Shown here: positions 1 to 6,946 of the stretch, piece by piece
Layout: each line of letters begins with the position of its first letter
Numbering within the stretch: the stretch's first letter is position 1
NCBI GenBank assembly: GCA_002367635.1
Contig: DFDI01000018.1
Span: 20,376 to 34,679, forward strand
Direction: 5' to 3'
DNA: 14,304 nt
Source of the DNA: Betaproteobacteria bacterium UBA3031
GTDB taxonomy: Bacteria > Pseudomonadota > Gammaproteobacteria > Burkholderiales > Eutrophovitaceae
Made by a program: the position numbers and the translations under genes
Notes under the pieces: model-generated
The model's input: only the letters and a program-made list of their open reading frames with translations
The model's database searches: none
What the model was told of the DNA's origin: nothing

Positions 1-177
1 CTTTGCGTGAGACCAAACGACACCCCTCAAACGCTCGCCGAGCGCGTGCTCATACTTGAACATGAGATTCTGTCTAAAACGGTCTCATGGGTTCTAGATG
101 GACACTGTACAATGGTGGCTAACCGCGTCACATTAGACCCATCGATTATTGATGACAGTTTCAGCTTTCAAAGGTAA
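1..177 (+). CDS. purN: Phosphoribosylglycinamide formyltransferase, C-terminal end (partial)
   Basis: Frame 1 is open from the left edge to TAA at 175-177 and gives 58 residues. They include DTPQTLAERVLILEHEI, which matches the end of PurN, where a 'DTPETLAxRV...EH' helix closes the enzyme. PurN transfers a formyl group from 10-formyl-tetrahydrofolate to glycinamide ribonucleotide in cytoplasmic purine synthesis. The 5' part, with the catalytic Asn-His-Asp residues, lies outside the window. A DUF3108 gene directly downstream is a familiar arrangement in Gammaproteobacteria (for example Pseudomonas purM-purN-DUF3108), which supports the call. The end of the gene also carries the AAGG ribosome binding site used by the next gene. 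This ORF is too short and too edge-truncated to be found by simple ORF calling. Confidence 0.85.
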   Translation, partial: LCVRPNDTPQTLAERVLILEHEILSKTVSWVLDGHCTMVANRVTLDPSIIDDSFSFQR

Positions 178-183
178 TTTGCG

Positions 184-900
184 TTGAACCTCAAGACAGG
201 GTCTGAATTCTTCTCTTTTTTCTGTGTATTGGTGAGCCTTGCGTTCATCAATATAGCTCAAGCGGCACCTCCCCCAACAGTAACGATTGTGTTTGAGATC
301 AAGATGGGCGAACTAAAGATTGGGCGCGGCATCGATACCCTCAAACACGATATGGGCTCCTACACACTGAGCAGTCAAATTATTCCCAAAGGACTGGCAT
401 CGCTATTTCTGGACGAGATCAAGCGCACAAGTAGCGGGCTGATTGCTGAGTCTGGACTCATCCCTAAATATTTCAGCGAAGAGGGCAATAAAAAAAAGGG
501 GCGCAGCGAAGCTAACTTTAATTGGGAGAAGCAGGAATTAACGCTAGTAACGAGGGATGGCCAACAAACGTTACCGCTGGTTGCTGATAGCGGTGATCAA
601 GCAACGCTCCCTTACCTCTTTGCCTTTAAAGAGAAGTTACCCATGAAATCATCGATTTACATTACCGATGGCAGACGGCTCACGCTTTATCAATACGAGC
701 GCAAAGACGATGACGTTATTAACACCGCGATTGGTACGCTAGAAGTAGCGCACTTCAAAAAAGTCGTCGACAACGATACTGATCGTCAGTTTGAATTTTG
801 GTTATCACATCAACACAATTTATTGCCCGTCAAAATCCGATTTATTGACAAGAAAGGGAATGTCATCGAGTCTACCGTCCAGACTCTGACCACACATTAA
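184..900 (+). CDS. DUF3108 domain periplasmic protein
   Basis: This encodes a 238-residue protein of the DUF3108 family, whose biochemical role is not established. Residues 1-27 look like a Sec signal peptide (hydrophobic stretch 9-25, likely cleavage after Ala-Gln-Ala27), so the product should be periplasmic or loosely outer-membrane associated. The rest is beta-rich, with a 'Y.....I.P.GL...F......R.S.G....GL.P..F' pattern typical of the family. The TTG start at 184 is chosen because AAAGGT at 170-175 is well placed as a ribosome binding site and because this start includes the full signal peptide; the next ATG (304) would remove it. The gene begins 6 bases after purN and its stop overlaps the start of the next gene (TAATG), so the three genes are probably one operon. 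The family call rests on context and pattern, not on an alignment. Confidence 0.75.
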   Translation: MNLKTGSEFFSFFCVLVSLAFINIAQAAPPPTVTIVFEIKMGELKIGRGIDTLKHDMGSYTLSSQIIPKGLASLFLDEIKRTSSGLIAESGLIPKYFSEEGNKKKGRSEANFNWEKQELTLVTRDGQQTLPLVADSGDQATLPYLFAFKEKLPMKSSIYITDGRRLTLYQYERKDDDVINTAIGTLEVAHFKKVVDNDTDRQFEFWLSHQHNLLPVKIRFIDKKGNVIESTVQTLTTH

Positions 901-2159
901 TGGAAGCACTCAACCCAAAGCTCTTCGATGCTGCCGTTACGGCGACCACCGAAATATTGAAATTCACGTCACCATCAGACTCAATACTGTCCAACTATTT
1001 CAAAACTAATCGTGAATTAGGCGGTCGTGAGCGCCCAGTCATTGCTGATCTAGCCTATGCCGTCATCAGAAACAAAACATACTTGGAAAAGACTTCGGGC
1101 TCAGAAGACGCGCTGATGCTTTGTCTAGCCGCTTTAAATAAAATCTTTGGGTTGTCCCTCAAATCCATCAAAAGCAAAGTTGCCGCAAAGTGGCACAAAG
1201 ACATACAACGGCTCGGTGACGAACGCTCAGGCGAGCTCAGTACCCAAGAGCGCTACTCTCTACCGGATTGGTTGTGGCGAAGAATCGAAACACAATATGG
1301 TACCGATGGGGGGGCAAGCCTTGCGCAATCCTTACTTCGCAAAGCCCCGTTTGATCTGCGCGTGAATTTAGTGCGATCGTCTCGTGACAAAGTGTTGGCA
1401 GCATTAGCAGCAGAAGGCATCGAAGCGACACCCACATCACTCTCGCCTCATGGTATACGTCTCAAAGACAATTTCGGACTGCAAAAACACAGGCTATTTC
1501 TTGATGGGCATATTGAGGTTCAGGATGAAGGAAGCCAAATACTCGCACAACTTGTAGGTGCGAAAAGAGGGCAAATGGTCGTGGATTTCTGCGCTGGCGC
1601 TGGTGGTAAAACGCTGGCGCTCGGTGCGATGATGAGCAACTCAGGTCGTCTCTATGCCTTTGATGTGTCTGCAAAACGATTAGACCGCTTGAAGCCTCGG
1701 TTGAAAAGATCTGGGTTGTCAAATGTCCATCCGCAGTTAATTGGCAGCGAAACCGATCCCAGAATCCACAGACTTACCGGCAAAATTGATCGCGTCTTGA
1801 TTGATGCCCCCTGCAGCGGATTAGGCACGCTGCGCCGTAACCCTGATATGAAATGGCGACAAGAAGAAAAAGACATTGCCTCGATGAGCGACAAGCAATT
1901 CAGAATTCTCAGCTCCGCTAGTAAATTAGTGAAGCCGGGGGGGTTAATCGTGTACGGGACTTGTAGCTTACTTCGCGATGAAAATGAATCGGTAATAGAA
2001 CGCTTTATGGAGGACCGTCCAGGTAAATTCGAGCTCGTTAATGCGACCGAAACACTGGCTATTGATGGAATCGATCTGGAATCGGGCCCCTACTTACGAC
2101 TGTTACCAAATATCCATGGCTGTGATGGTTTTTTTGCCGCAGTATTAAAAGCTCTTTAG
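900..2159 (+). CDS. RsmB/NOP-family class I SAM-dependent RNA (cytosine-5) methyltransferase
   Basis: This 419-residue cytoplasmic enzyme probably methylates C5 of cytosine in rRNA or tRNA. The SAM-binding motif I is at residues 227-238 (VVDFCAGAGGKT). Motif IV, DAPCSGLGTLRRNPD, begins at 302 with the product-release cysteine at C305. Motif VI, YGTCSL, holds the nucleophilic cysteine C355. Both cysteines of the RsmB/NOP2 two-cysteine mechanism are therefore present. The N-terminal ~140 residues are helical and could stand in for the NusB-like domain of RsmB, but they are divergent. Total length is close to E. coli RsmB (429 aa). The genomic setting (after purN-DUF3108, not next to fmt/trkA) suggests a paralogue group, so I give no symbol. 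The ATG overlaps the previous stop by one base (TAATG), implying translational coupling. The substrate base is unknown. Confidence 0.88.
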   Translation: MEALNPKLFDAAVTATTEILKFTSPSDSILSNYFKTNRELGGRERPVIADLAYAVIRNKTYLEKTSGSEDALMLCLAALNKIFGLSLKSIKSKVAAKWHKDIQRLGDERSGELSTQERYSLPDWLWRRIETQYGTDGGASLAQSLLRKAPFDLRVNLVRSSRDKVLAALAAEGIEATPTSLSPHGIRLKDNFGLQKHRLFLDGHIEVQDEGSQILAQLVGAKRGQMVVDFCAGAGGKTLALGAMMSNSGRLYAFDVSAKRLDRLKPRLKRSGLSNVHPQLIGSETDPRIHRLTGKIDRVLIDAPCSGLGTLRRNPDMKWRQEEKDIASMSDKQFRILSSASKLVKPGGLIVYGTCSLLRDENESVIERFMEDRPGKFELVNATETLAIDGIDLESGPYLRLLPNIHGCDGFFAAVLKAL

Positions 2160-2201
2160 CCACACTAAAAAAACCATGATTAGAGAAACAATTCAGCAAT
2201 T

Positions 2202-2231
2202 TTGAAGTCTTAACGAATTAAATTTTAATAT
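2202..2231 (+). promoter_or_regulatory. Candidate sigma-70 promoter for the desaturase gene
   Basis: TTGAAG at 2202-2207 and TAATAT at 2226-2231 are separated by 18 bases in an AT-rich stretch of the 130-base gap before the desaturase. A ribosome binding site, TGAGGA (2278-2283), lies 6 bases before ATG 2290. AT-rich DNA gives chance matches, so this is only a candidate. Confidence 0.4.
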
Positions 2232-2289
2232 TATAGTTACTCATGTGGTTTAAAATGCCGGGTAACGCATTACAAATTGAGGATATTGA

Positions 2290-3486
2290 ATGGACTCAGC
2301 AACTATTGGCCTAGCGTCGACCCTAACCAACGGACTCATTGACTTACCTTGGTGGGGCTATATCCTCACCGCGCTGGGTCTCACGCATATCACCATTGCA
2401 GCAGTAACAATTTACCTTCACCGACACTCTGCTCACCGAGCACTCGAGCTTCACCCCGTCGTTGCTCATTTTTTCCGCTTCTGGCTGTGGCTCACAACGG
2501 GCATGGTCACACAACAATGGACTGCAATTCATCGAAAACATCACGCGAGATGTGAAACAGAAGACGATCCTCACAGTCCACAAGCAATGGGGCTAAAGAA
2601 AGTCTTTACTGAAGGCGCCGAATTATACAAAAAAGAGGCCAAAAATCAGGAGACAGTCGACAAATTTGGACATGGCACACCCGATGATTGGATAGAAAGA
2701 CGCCTCTACGCAAAACATGAAACCATCGGTATTGTCATGATGCTTGTTATCGACCTAGCACTCTTTGGCGTTATCGGCGTTACGATTTGGGCAGTTCAGA
2801 TGATTTGGATTCCTCTTTTCGCCGCCGGAGTAATCAATGGCGTTGGGCACGTCTTTGGGTACCGCAATTTCAACGTTAACGACGCGAGTGCGAACATTGT
2901 TCCTTGGGGCATACTGATCGGCGGTGAAGAATTACACAACAATCATCATGCCTACGCGTCATCAGCGAAGCTGTCGTCCCGATGGTATGAGTTTGATATA
3001 GGTTGGCTCTATATCCGCTTATTGGAGATAGTCGGGCTTGCCACTGTAAAACGTATGGCTGCAAAGGTTCAACTATCAGAGTCTCCACAAAGCATTGATG
3101 ACAAAAAGCTTCAGGCCATCATCACGCACCGTTGGGATGTGTTGGCTCAATACTCCAACTCCCTTAAGTCCACGTGTGTGGCGGAGATAAAACACATTGC
3201 TGAACAACATCGATTTAAAAGACCAGATATTGCAAAATGGTTATCTTTTGATCAAAAATTCGTGAGCCCTACTGACTTAGAACGAATTAAGCAATTCGCA
3301 GAGAAGAGCGCGACGTTAAGAACCATCGTAAGAATGCGAGGCGAGTTGTCGGAGCTGTGGCTTAAGTCGACAGCATCTAAAGAGCAACTGATAGCACAAC
3401 TCGAAGACTGGTGCAAACGGGCTGAAACATCAGGCATTACAGCGCTAAAAGACTTCTCCTATCTTTTACGCCGGTACGTTAAATAA
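2290..3486 (+). CDS. Membrane fatty-acid (acyl) desaturase, delta-9 type
   Basis: This 398-residue integral membrane di-iron desaturase introduces a double bond into acyl chains, probably of membrane phospholipids or acyl-CoA, with O2 and an electron donor. The three histidine boxes are visible: HRHSAH at 44-49, HRKHH at 81-85 and HNNHH at 216-220. Hydrophobic segments lie at about 23-42, 57-75 and 145-185. Residues from about 250 to the end form a charged helical extension without histidine boxes. This resembles the ~390-residue DesA-type proteins of Pseudomonas, which I infer are the nearest kin. A second TM pair between boxes 2 and 3 fits the family topology. The gene stands alone between a candidate promoter and a terminator. 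Activity is well supported by the boxes; regiospecificity and acyl carrier are not visible in the sequence. Confidence 0.9.
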   Translation: MDSATIGLASTLTNGLIDLPWWGYILTALGLTHITIAAVTIYLHRHSAHRALELHPVVAHFFRFWLWLTTGMVTQQWTAIHRKHHARCETEDDPHSPQAMGLKKVFTEGAELYKKEAKNQETVDKFGHGTPDDWIERRLYAKHETIGIVMMLVIDLALFGVIGVTIWAVQMIWIPLFAAGVINGVGHVFGYRNFNVNDASANIVPWGILIGGEELHNNHHAYASSAKLSSRWYEFDIGWLYIRLLEIVGLATVKRMAAKVQLSESPQSIDDKKLQAIITHRWDVLAQYSNSLKSTCVAEIKHIAEQHRFKRPDIAKWLSFDQKFVSPTDLERIKQFAEKSATLRTIVRMRGELSELWLKSTASKEQLIAQLEDWCKRAETSGITALKDFSYLLRRYVK

Positions 3487-3502
3487 GATAACAACAACCA
3501 AC

Positions 3503-3531
3503 AAAAAAGCCCGCATTTAGCGGGCTTTTTT
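3503..3531. terminator. Bidirectional rho-independent terminator (desaturase / rpmG)
   Basis: GCCCGC (3509-3514), loop ATTTA, then GCGGGC (3520-3525), is followed by six T on the + strand and preceded by six A, which form a T-tract on the - strand. It can therefore end both the desaturase transcript and the converging rpmB-rpmG transcript. Confidence 0.9.
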
Positions 3532-3555
3532 GTTGTATAAAAACTATAAATTAAT

Positions 3556-3711
3556 CTATTTGAGCTTGGTCTCTTTATAGATCACATGCTTACGAACCAC
3601 AGGATCAAACTTCTTGATCTCCATTTTCTCCGGCATGTTACGTTTGTTTTTTGTAGTAGTGTAAAAGTGTCCGGTACCTGCCGAAGACTCCAATTTGATC
3701 TTATCTCTCAT
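3556..3711 (-). CDS. rpmG: 50S ribosomal protein L33
   Basis: This 51-residue ORF is read on the - strand from ATG at 3711 to TAG at 3556. It begins MRDKIKLESSAGTGHFYTTT and ends with a 'KKFDPVVRKHVIYKETKLK' helix, the classical L33 pattern. The zinc-binding CxxC pairs found in some L33 forms are absent, so this is the cysteine-free (C-) version usual in Gammaproteobacteria. GGAG lies 9 bases upstream of the start. It follows rpmB by 20 bases in the universal rpmB-rpmG order. The protein sits in the large ribosomal subunit near the E site. Confidence 0.97.
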   Translation of the reverse strand: MRDKIKLESSAGTGHFYTTTKNKRNMPEKMEIKKFDPVVRKHVIYKETKLK

Positions 3712-3731
3712 GCTGATTCTCCAGTAAGTCC

Positions 3732-3965
3732 TTAAACTGCTTTGCGTGCACGCATCTCAGTCAACACAACATCAATGCCCTTTTTATCGATTACCCGCAA
3801 ACCCGCCGTCGTCAGACGAAGTCGCACCCATCGATTCTCGCTTTCCACCCAAATTCGCTTTGAATGAAGATTCGGCAAAAAACGTCTCTTATTTCTATTG
3901 TTCGCATGAGAGACGTTATTTCCGCTCATGGGCTTTTTACCGGTAACTTGACATACTCTAGACAT
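3732..3965 (-). CDS. rpmB: 50S ribosomal protein L28
   Basis: This 77-residue protein begins MSRVCQVTGKKPMSGNNVSH, then NNRNKRRFLPNLH and a C-terminal 'TTAGLRVIDKKGID' segment, all diagnostic of L28. The reading frame stays open 14 codons further upstream, but the internal ATG at 3965 gives the family's exact N-terminus and length (E. coli 78 codons). It is the first gene of the rpmB-rpmG operon, with a candidate promoter at 4010-4039. In E. coli radC lies upstream; it is absent here. Confidence 0.97.
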   Translation of the reverse strand: MSRVCQVTGKKPMSGNNVSHANNRNKRRFLPNLHSKRIWVESENRWVRLRLTTAGLRVIDKKGIDVVLTEMRARKAV

Positions 3966-4009
3966 AATATAAGGCCCTGCTTTAACTGTTGCTATTCGTA
4001 AAGCCAAGC

Positions 4010-4039
4010 TTTATAACATAGAAACAGCATTTTTAGCAA
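4010..4039 (-). promoter_or_regulatory. Candidate promoter of the rpmB-rpmG operon
   Basis: On the - strand TTGCTA (complement of 4034-4039) and TATAAA (complement of 4010-4015) are separated by 18 bases. The -10 is preceded by TGT, an extended -10 feature. It points toward rpmB about 45 bases away, as expected for a ribosomal protein operon. Confidence 0.6.
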
Positions 4040-4312
4040 TGCGCTGGGCAAATATTGGCCTTTTAATGAGACCAAATTCCACAAAAATAGTATTAGTCTT
4101 GTTCCAAAGCCGGACCGGGTGTAAATTAGTCAGTTGGAAAGACGTTTTTCCAGAGCCCCCCACAAAAAATCGTAAATAAAGGGGGGATTTAAAAAATGGG
4201 GCAATGGTCTTGTGAATACTCCGGCTGAGGTAGTACTGCCTCAATATATTTGCTTGGGTGCTTATTAGGCTTGAGTCTTCTTAGAACGTGGAAGCAAAGA
4301 GGAGTATTAAAT
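4040..4312 (+). promoter_or_regulatory. Non-coding upstream region of the MBL hydrolase gene
   Basis: About 270 bases without a convincing gene separate the rpmB promoter from the hydrolase. They hold a C6/G6 inverted repeat (4156-4161 with 4181-4186, 19-base loop), a separate 18-base near-palindrome (4226-4243), a possible -10 element TATATT (4245-4250) without a good -35, and the ribosome binding site AGAGGAG (4298-4304). Short ORFs on the - strand here show no family-like features. A promoter for the hydrolase must be in this stretch, but I cannot fix it. Confidence 0.5.
4226..4243. promoter_or_regulatory. 18-bp near-palindrome, possible operator
   Basis: TGAGGTAGTACTGCCTCA is an inverted repeat with a single mismatched pair (T/G at the sixth positions) around the central AGTACT. 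It lies just upstream of a TATATT box and 70 bases before the hydrolase start, a location suited to a regulator site. In RNA the mismatch would be a G-U pair, so a small hairpin is the alternative. Confidence 0.45.
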
Positions 4313-5176
4313 ATGAAGAAAGTAATTACTTTAGTAATGGGCATTGCGGCTCTTGCAGTTGCTGCAAGCGCTTCAGCTGCAGGTGCTAACAAAGCATATT
4401 GGGCAACCAGTGGCATGTTTGGACCTTTCGCAATCAATGGTCTTATCCCAACAATCCCTGCTGATGAAGTTCGGGACGTAACCATTCCAGTCAGCATGTG
4501 GATCATTGAGCATGACAAAGGTTTGGTTGTGTTTGATACAGGTAACAACGTAGAAGTTGTTAACAACTGTAAAGGTTATTGGGCTGCGGGTCTTTGTGAC
4601 TTCTTAAAGCCAAGCCAAACAGCTGAAACCTCAATCGACGGCTGGCTGAAGAAGCTAGGCTACACAACCGAAGATGTTAAGGTTGTTGTTACCTCTCATT
4701 CTCACTTGGATCACGCTGGAAACTTGAAGCTATTCCCAAATGCAATCCACGCTTTCCAAAAAGCTGAGTTGTATCAGGGTTGGTGGCCAGAGAAATTCCA
4801 AGGTCGTGACGGAACAGGTCCATTCGTTAAAGCTGACTTGGAAGGCACTCGCGAGTACAACTTCATGGAGCTTGATGGCGACTATGACCTCTTTGGTGAC
4901 GGAAGCATGATGATCCTAAGCACACCAGGTCACACAATTGGTCACCAGTCCATGCAAGTAACATTGAAGTCTGGCAAGCGATTTCTACTTGCTCAAGATG
5001 CAGTTTGGATGCAGGAAAATCTTGATGGGCATGCTGCTGGCTTAAACTTCAGTGTTCAGGCTTACACTAATTCAGTGAATCGCTTGAAGCACATGCGTGA
5101 TCTACAAGGTATCCCGTTATTCATGGGCCACGATGAGAATCAGTGGGCATCTGGTGGTGATCGTTGGTACAAGTAA
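4313..5176 (+). CDS. Exported MBL-fold metallohydrolase, AiiA-like lactonase family
   Basis: This 287-residue protein carries a clear Sec signal peptide (MKK..., hydrophobic 4-18, cleavage near Ala22-Ala23). The metallo-beta-lactamase metal site is complete: H129-x-H131-x-D133-H134, H207 in GHTIGHQS, D229 in QDAVW and H273 in MGHDENQ. The order and local wording (GH..GHQS; DA..; GHD) resemble N-acyl-homoserine lactone lactonases such as AiiA, which open a lactone ring with two zinc ions. Differences are the periplasmic location and Trp232 where, by my memory alignment, AiiA has Tyr194. ATG 4313 is chosen over an upstream TTG at 4250 because AGAGGAG lies 8 bases before it and the signal peptide starts there. 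Codon choice (many GCT, GTT, GGT, AAC) suggests high expression, unlike the ABC genes after it. The substrate is unknown; it could be any lactone or ester. Confidence 0.85.
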   Translation: MKKVITLVMGIAALAVAASASAAGANKAYWATSGMFGPFAINGLIPTIPADEVRDVTIPVSMWIIEHDKGLVVFDTGNNVEVVNNCKGYWAAGLCDFLKPSQTAETSIDGWLKKLGYTTEDVKVVVTSHSHLDHAGNLKLFPNAIHAFQKAELYQGWWPEKFQGRDGTGPFVKADLEGTREYNFMELDGDYDLFGDGSMMILSTPGHTIGHQSMQVTLKSGKRFLLAQDAVWMQENLDGHAAGLNFSVQAYTNSVNRLKHMRDLQGIPLFMGHDENQWASGGDRWYK

Positions 5177-5178
5177 TA

Positions 5179-5233
5179 AAACATTGCGTTTAAAGTACAA
5201 TGTTTAACCCCCCCTCTAAGGGGGGTTTTTTTT
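5179..5233 (+). terminator. Tandem hairpins ending in a rho-independent terminator
   Basis: A first hairpin pairs AAACATTG (5179-5186) with CAATGTTT (5198-5205) around an 11-base loop. A second pairs AACCCCCC (5206-5213) with GGGGGGTT (5220-5227), loop CTCTAA, and runs into eight T (5226-5233). The second is a textbook terminator for the hydrolase gene; the first may protect the 3' end. Confidence 0.88.
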
Positions 5234-5262
5234 AACCCTCATTCGGAATCACCGCAAATACT

Positions 5263-6240
5263 GTGCCCAATCAACCCACTCTGATCTCCGTAGAATCCGT
5301 CACAAAAAAATATGGCAGCAAAGAAATCATTCACGGCATTTCCTTTGATGTGAAAAAAGGAGAAATCGTTGGCTTTCTGGGGCCTAATGGGGCCGGGAAA
5401 ACCACCACGATGCGAATGATCGCTGGATTCACAGCGGCCACAACAGGCAAGGTAACTGTCGCTGGGCATGACATGGCCAACGATAATTATGAAGGTGCGA
5501 AGAAAATAGGATACCTACCGGAGCATCCACCGCTCTACGACGTATTCACAGTAGAAAGATATTTGCGATTTGTAGCAAAAGTGAAACGAGTTAATAACTC
5601 AAGGCTCAACTCAGAGCTTGACCGTGTCATGACAGCATGTCGACTTGAGACAGTAACGAACAAAGAGATTTACAAATTATCAAAAGGCTATCGTCAACGG
5701 GTAGGGCTAGCCCAGGCCCTCTTAGGGGATCCCGATGTTCTGCTGCTCGACGAGCCAACAGCAGGTTTAGATCCCGGACAAATTCAAGAAACACGAGAAG
5801 TGATCAGGTCATTCGGGCGAGATCACGCGGTCTTATTAAGTACGCACATACTCCCAGAGGTGACCCTCATTTGCCAACGGATCGCTATCATTAACAATGG
5901 TAGCGTCCTCGCTGTAGATTCACCAGAAGCGCTACAATCCGCCTCGGATCACACCAATAACGTATCAATCGAGCTCAGCGGAGATGCTCAACAAATTGAG
6001 CAAGCCATGAGGATGATTAACGGAGTAAAAGACGTTAAGTTCACCGCCATAACCGGTAAAGAAGCGTATTTCCAAGTAGATTGTCATGTCGAATCGCGTG
6101 ACGGCATCGAATCCGACCTCGCAAAAATAGTGACCGATCACGGCGCCTTGCATGGCCTCACAAGACAAAAACCTACGCTTGAAAATGTATTCTTAAAATA
6201 TATCAATGATAGCGTGCAGCAGAAAGAGAGCCTCTCATGA
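5263..6240 (+). CDS. ABC transporter ATP-binding protein (GldA/ABC-2 export type)
   Basis: This 325-residue cytoplasmic ATPase powers the membrane partner encoded next. Walker A is GPNGAGKTTT (40-49). The signature loop reads LSKGYRQR (139-146), a common variant of LSGGQ in drug/Gld/Nos-type ABC-2 ATPases. Walker B is VLLLDEPTAGLD (159-170) and the switch histidine is H195 in STHILPE. 'GYLPEHPPLY' near residue 90-100 occupies the Q-loop region, as in GldA-like proteins. The last ~90 residues form a regulatory extension. The start is GTG 5263, just before the conserved beta-strand, but no clear ribosome binding site is visible. It lies only 29 bases after the T-tract of the preceding terminator, leaving no room for a separate promoter. 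Its stop overlaps the permease start (ATGA). The substrate is unknown. Confidence 0.9.
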   Translation: MPNQPTLISVESVTKKYGSKEIIHGISFDVKKGEIVGFLGPNGAGKTTTMRMIAGFTAATTGKVTVAGHDMANDNYEGAKKIGYLPEHPPLYDVFTVERYLRFVAKVKRVNNSRLNSELDRVMTACRLETVTNKEIYKLSKGYRQRVGLAQALLGDPDVLLLDEPTAGLDPGQIQETREVIRSFGRDHAVLLSTHILPEVTLICQRIAIINNGSVLAVDSPEALQSASDHTNNVSIELSGDAQQIEQAMRMINGVKDVKFTAITGKEAYFQVDCHVESRDGIESDLAKIVTDHGALHGLTRQKPTLENVFLKYINDSVQQKESLS

Positions 6241-6944
6241 ACGGCGTAACCGCAGTTTTAAATAAAGAGATAACCAATTATTTTCGGTCGCCTATTGCCT
6301 ATTTCATAGTTGCAGTTTTCTTACTAGGGACCGGCTACTTTTTCATTGACAACGTATTTCTAAGGGGCTCCGCCTCCATGGATACGACGCTGCAGAACAT
6401 GGGCATTTTGCTCATCGTAGTCGTACCAGCCATATCAATGCGATTGTTTTCTGCAGAGTACAACGGCAGAACCATAGAACTTCTAATGACGCTCCCACTT
6501 CAAAAATGGGAAATAGTTCTGGGCAAATACTTGGGCGCAGTCACTATTTTTCTGATTATGACCCTAACAACCTGCATCAATCTCATCCCACTGGTGCTGT
6601 ATGGCAATCCAGACATTCTGAACATCATCTCGGGTTACATCGGTTTCATTTTGCTAGGTATGACCTGCATCGCAATTGGACAATTGTTCTCTTCACTGAC
6701 TGAGAATCAAATTGTGGCCGCACTCATGACATGGCCTGTTCTACTCGCCTTTTGGTTTGTCGGGAAATTTAAATCATTCCAACAAACAGCTTGGCTCAGA
6801 AGTCTATCTGACTATCTTTCATTCAGCGGACATTATGGTGATTTTCTCCGAGGACTGATTCGCTCTGAGGGAGTGATTTTCTTCTTGGCAGTAAGCTCAA
6901 TCGCCTTGATACTCAACACAGCCTACATACGGGGAAGACGATAA
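6237..6944 (+). CDS. ABC-2 type transporter permease (GldF/NosY-like)
   Basis: This 235-residue inner-membrane protein has about six hydrophobic segments (roughly 16-38, 53-70, 95-120, 128-150, 155-175 and 212-231). The stretch MRLFSAEYNGRTIELLMTLPLQKWEIVLGKYLG between the second and third segments is the coupling-helix signature of ABC-2 permeases such as GldF and NosY ('R.FA.E...GT.ELL.T.P....e.vlGK'). The start overlaps the ATPase stop by four bases (ATGA), so the two are translated together. It ends two bases before the GldG-like gene. It probably forms a homodimer with two ATPase subunits; whether the complex exports a substrate or moves membrane-anchored partners cannot be told. Confidence 0.88.
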   Translation: MNGVTAVLNKEITNYFRSPIAYFIVAVFLLGTGYFFIDNVFLRGSASMDTTLQNMGILLIVVVPAISMRLFSAEYNGRTIELLMTLPLQKWEIVLGKYLGAVTIFLIMTLTTCINLIPLVLYGNPDILNIISGYIGFILLGMTCIAIGQLFSSLTENQIVAALMTWPVLLAFWFVGKFKSFQQTAWLRSLSDYLSFSGHYGDFLRGLIRSEGVIFFLAVSSIALILNTAYIRGRR

Positions 6945-6946
6945 TT

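Noticed and set aside
3746..3946. 66-codon open frame on the + strand over rpmB
   Set aside because: It is the shadow of the certain rpmB gene.
4136..4152. GGAAA-GACGT-TTTCC-like small inverted repeat as a terminator
   Set aside because: Only a short AT-rich stem with no T-tract in either direction after it.
4011..4244. 77-codon open frame on the - strand upstream of rpmB
   Set aside because: No RBS or recognisable family, and it ends within the rpmB promoter; it is best explained as non-coding DNA.
4189..4566. 125-codon open frame on the - strand across the start of the lactonase-like gene
   Set aside because: It is antisense to a well-supported gene with signal peptide and RBS, has no domain-like pattern, and reflects codon bias of the real gene.
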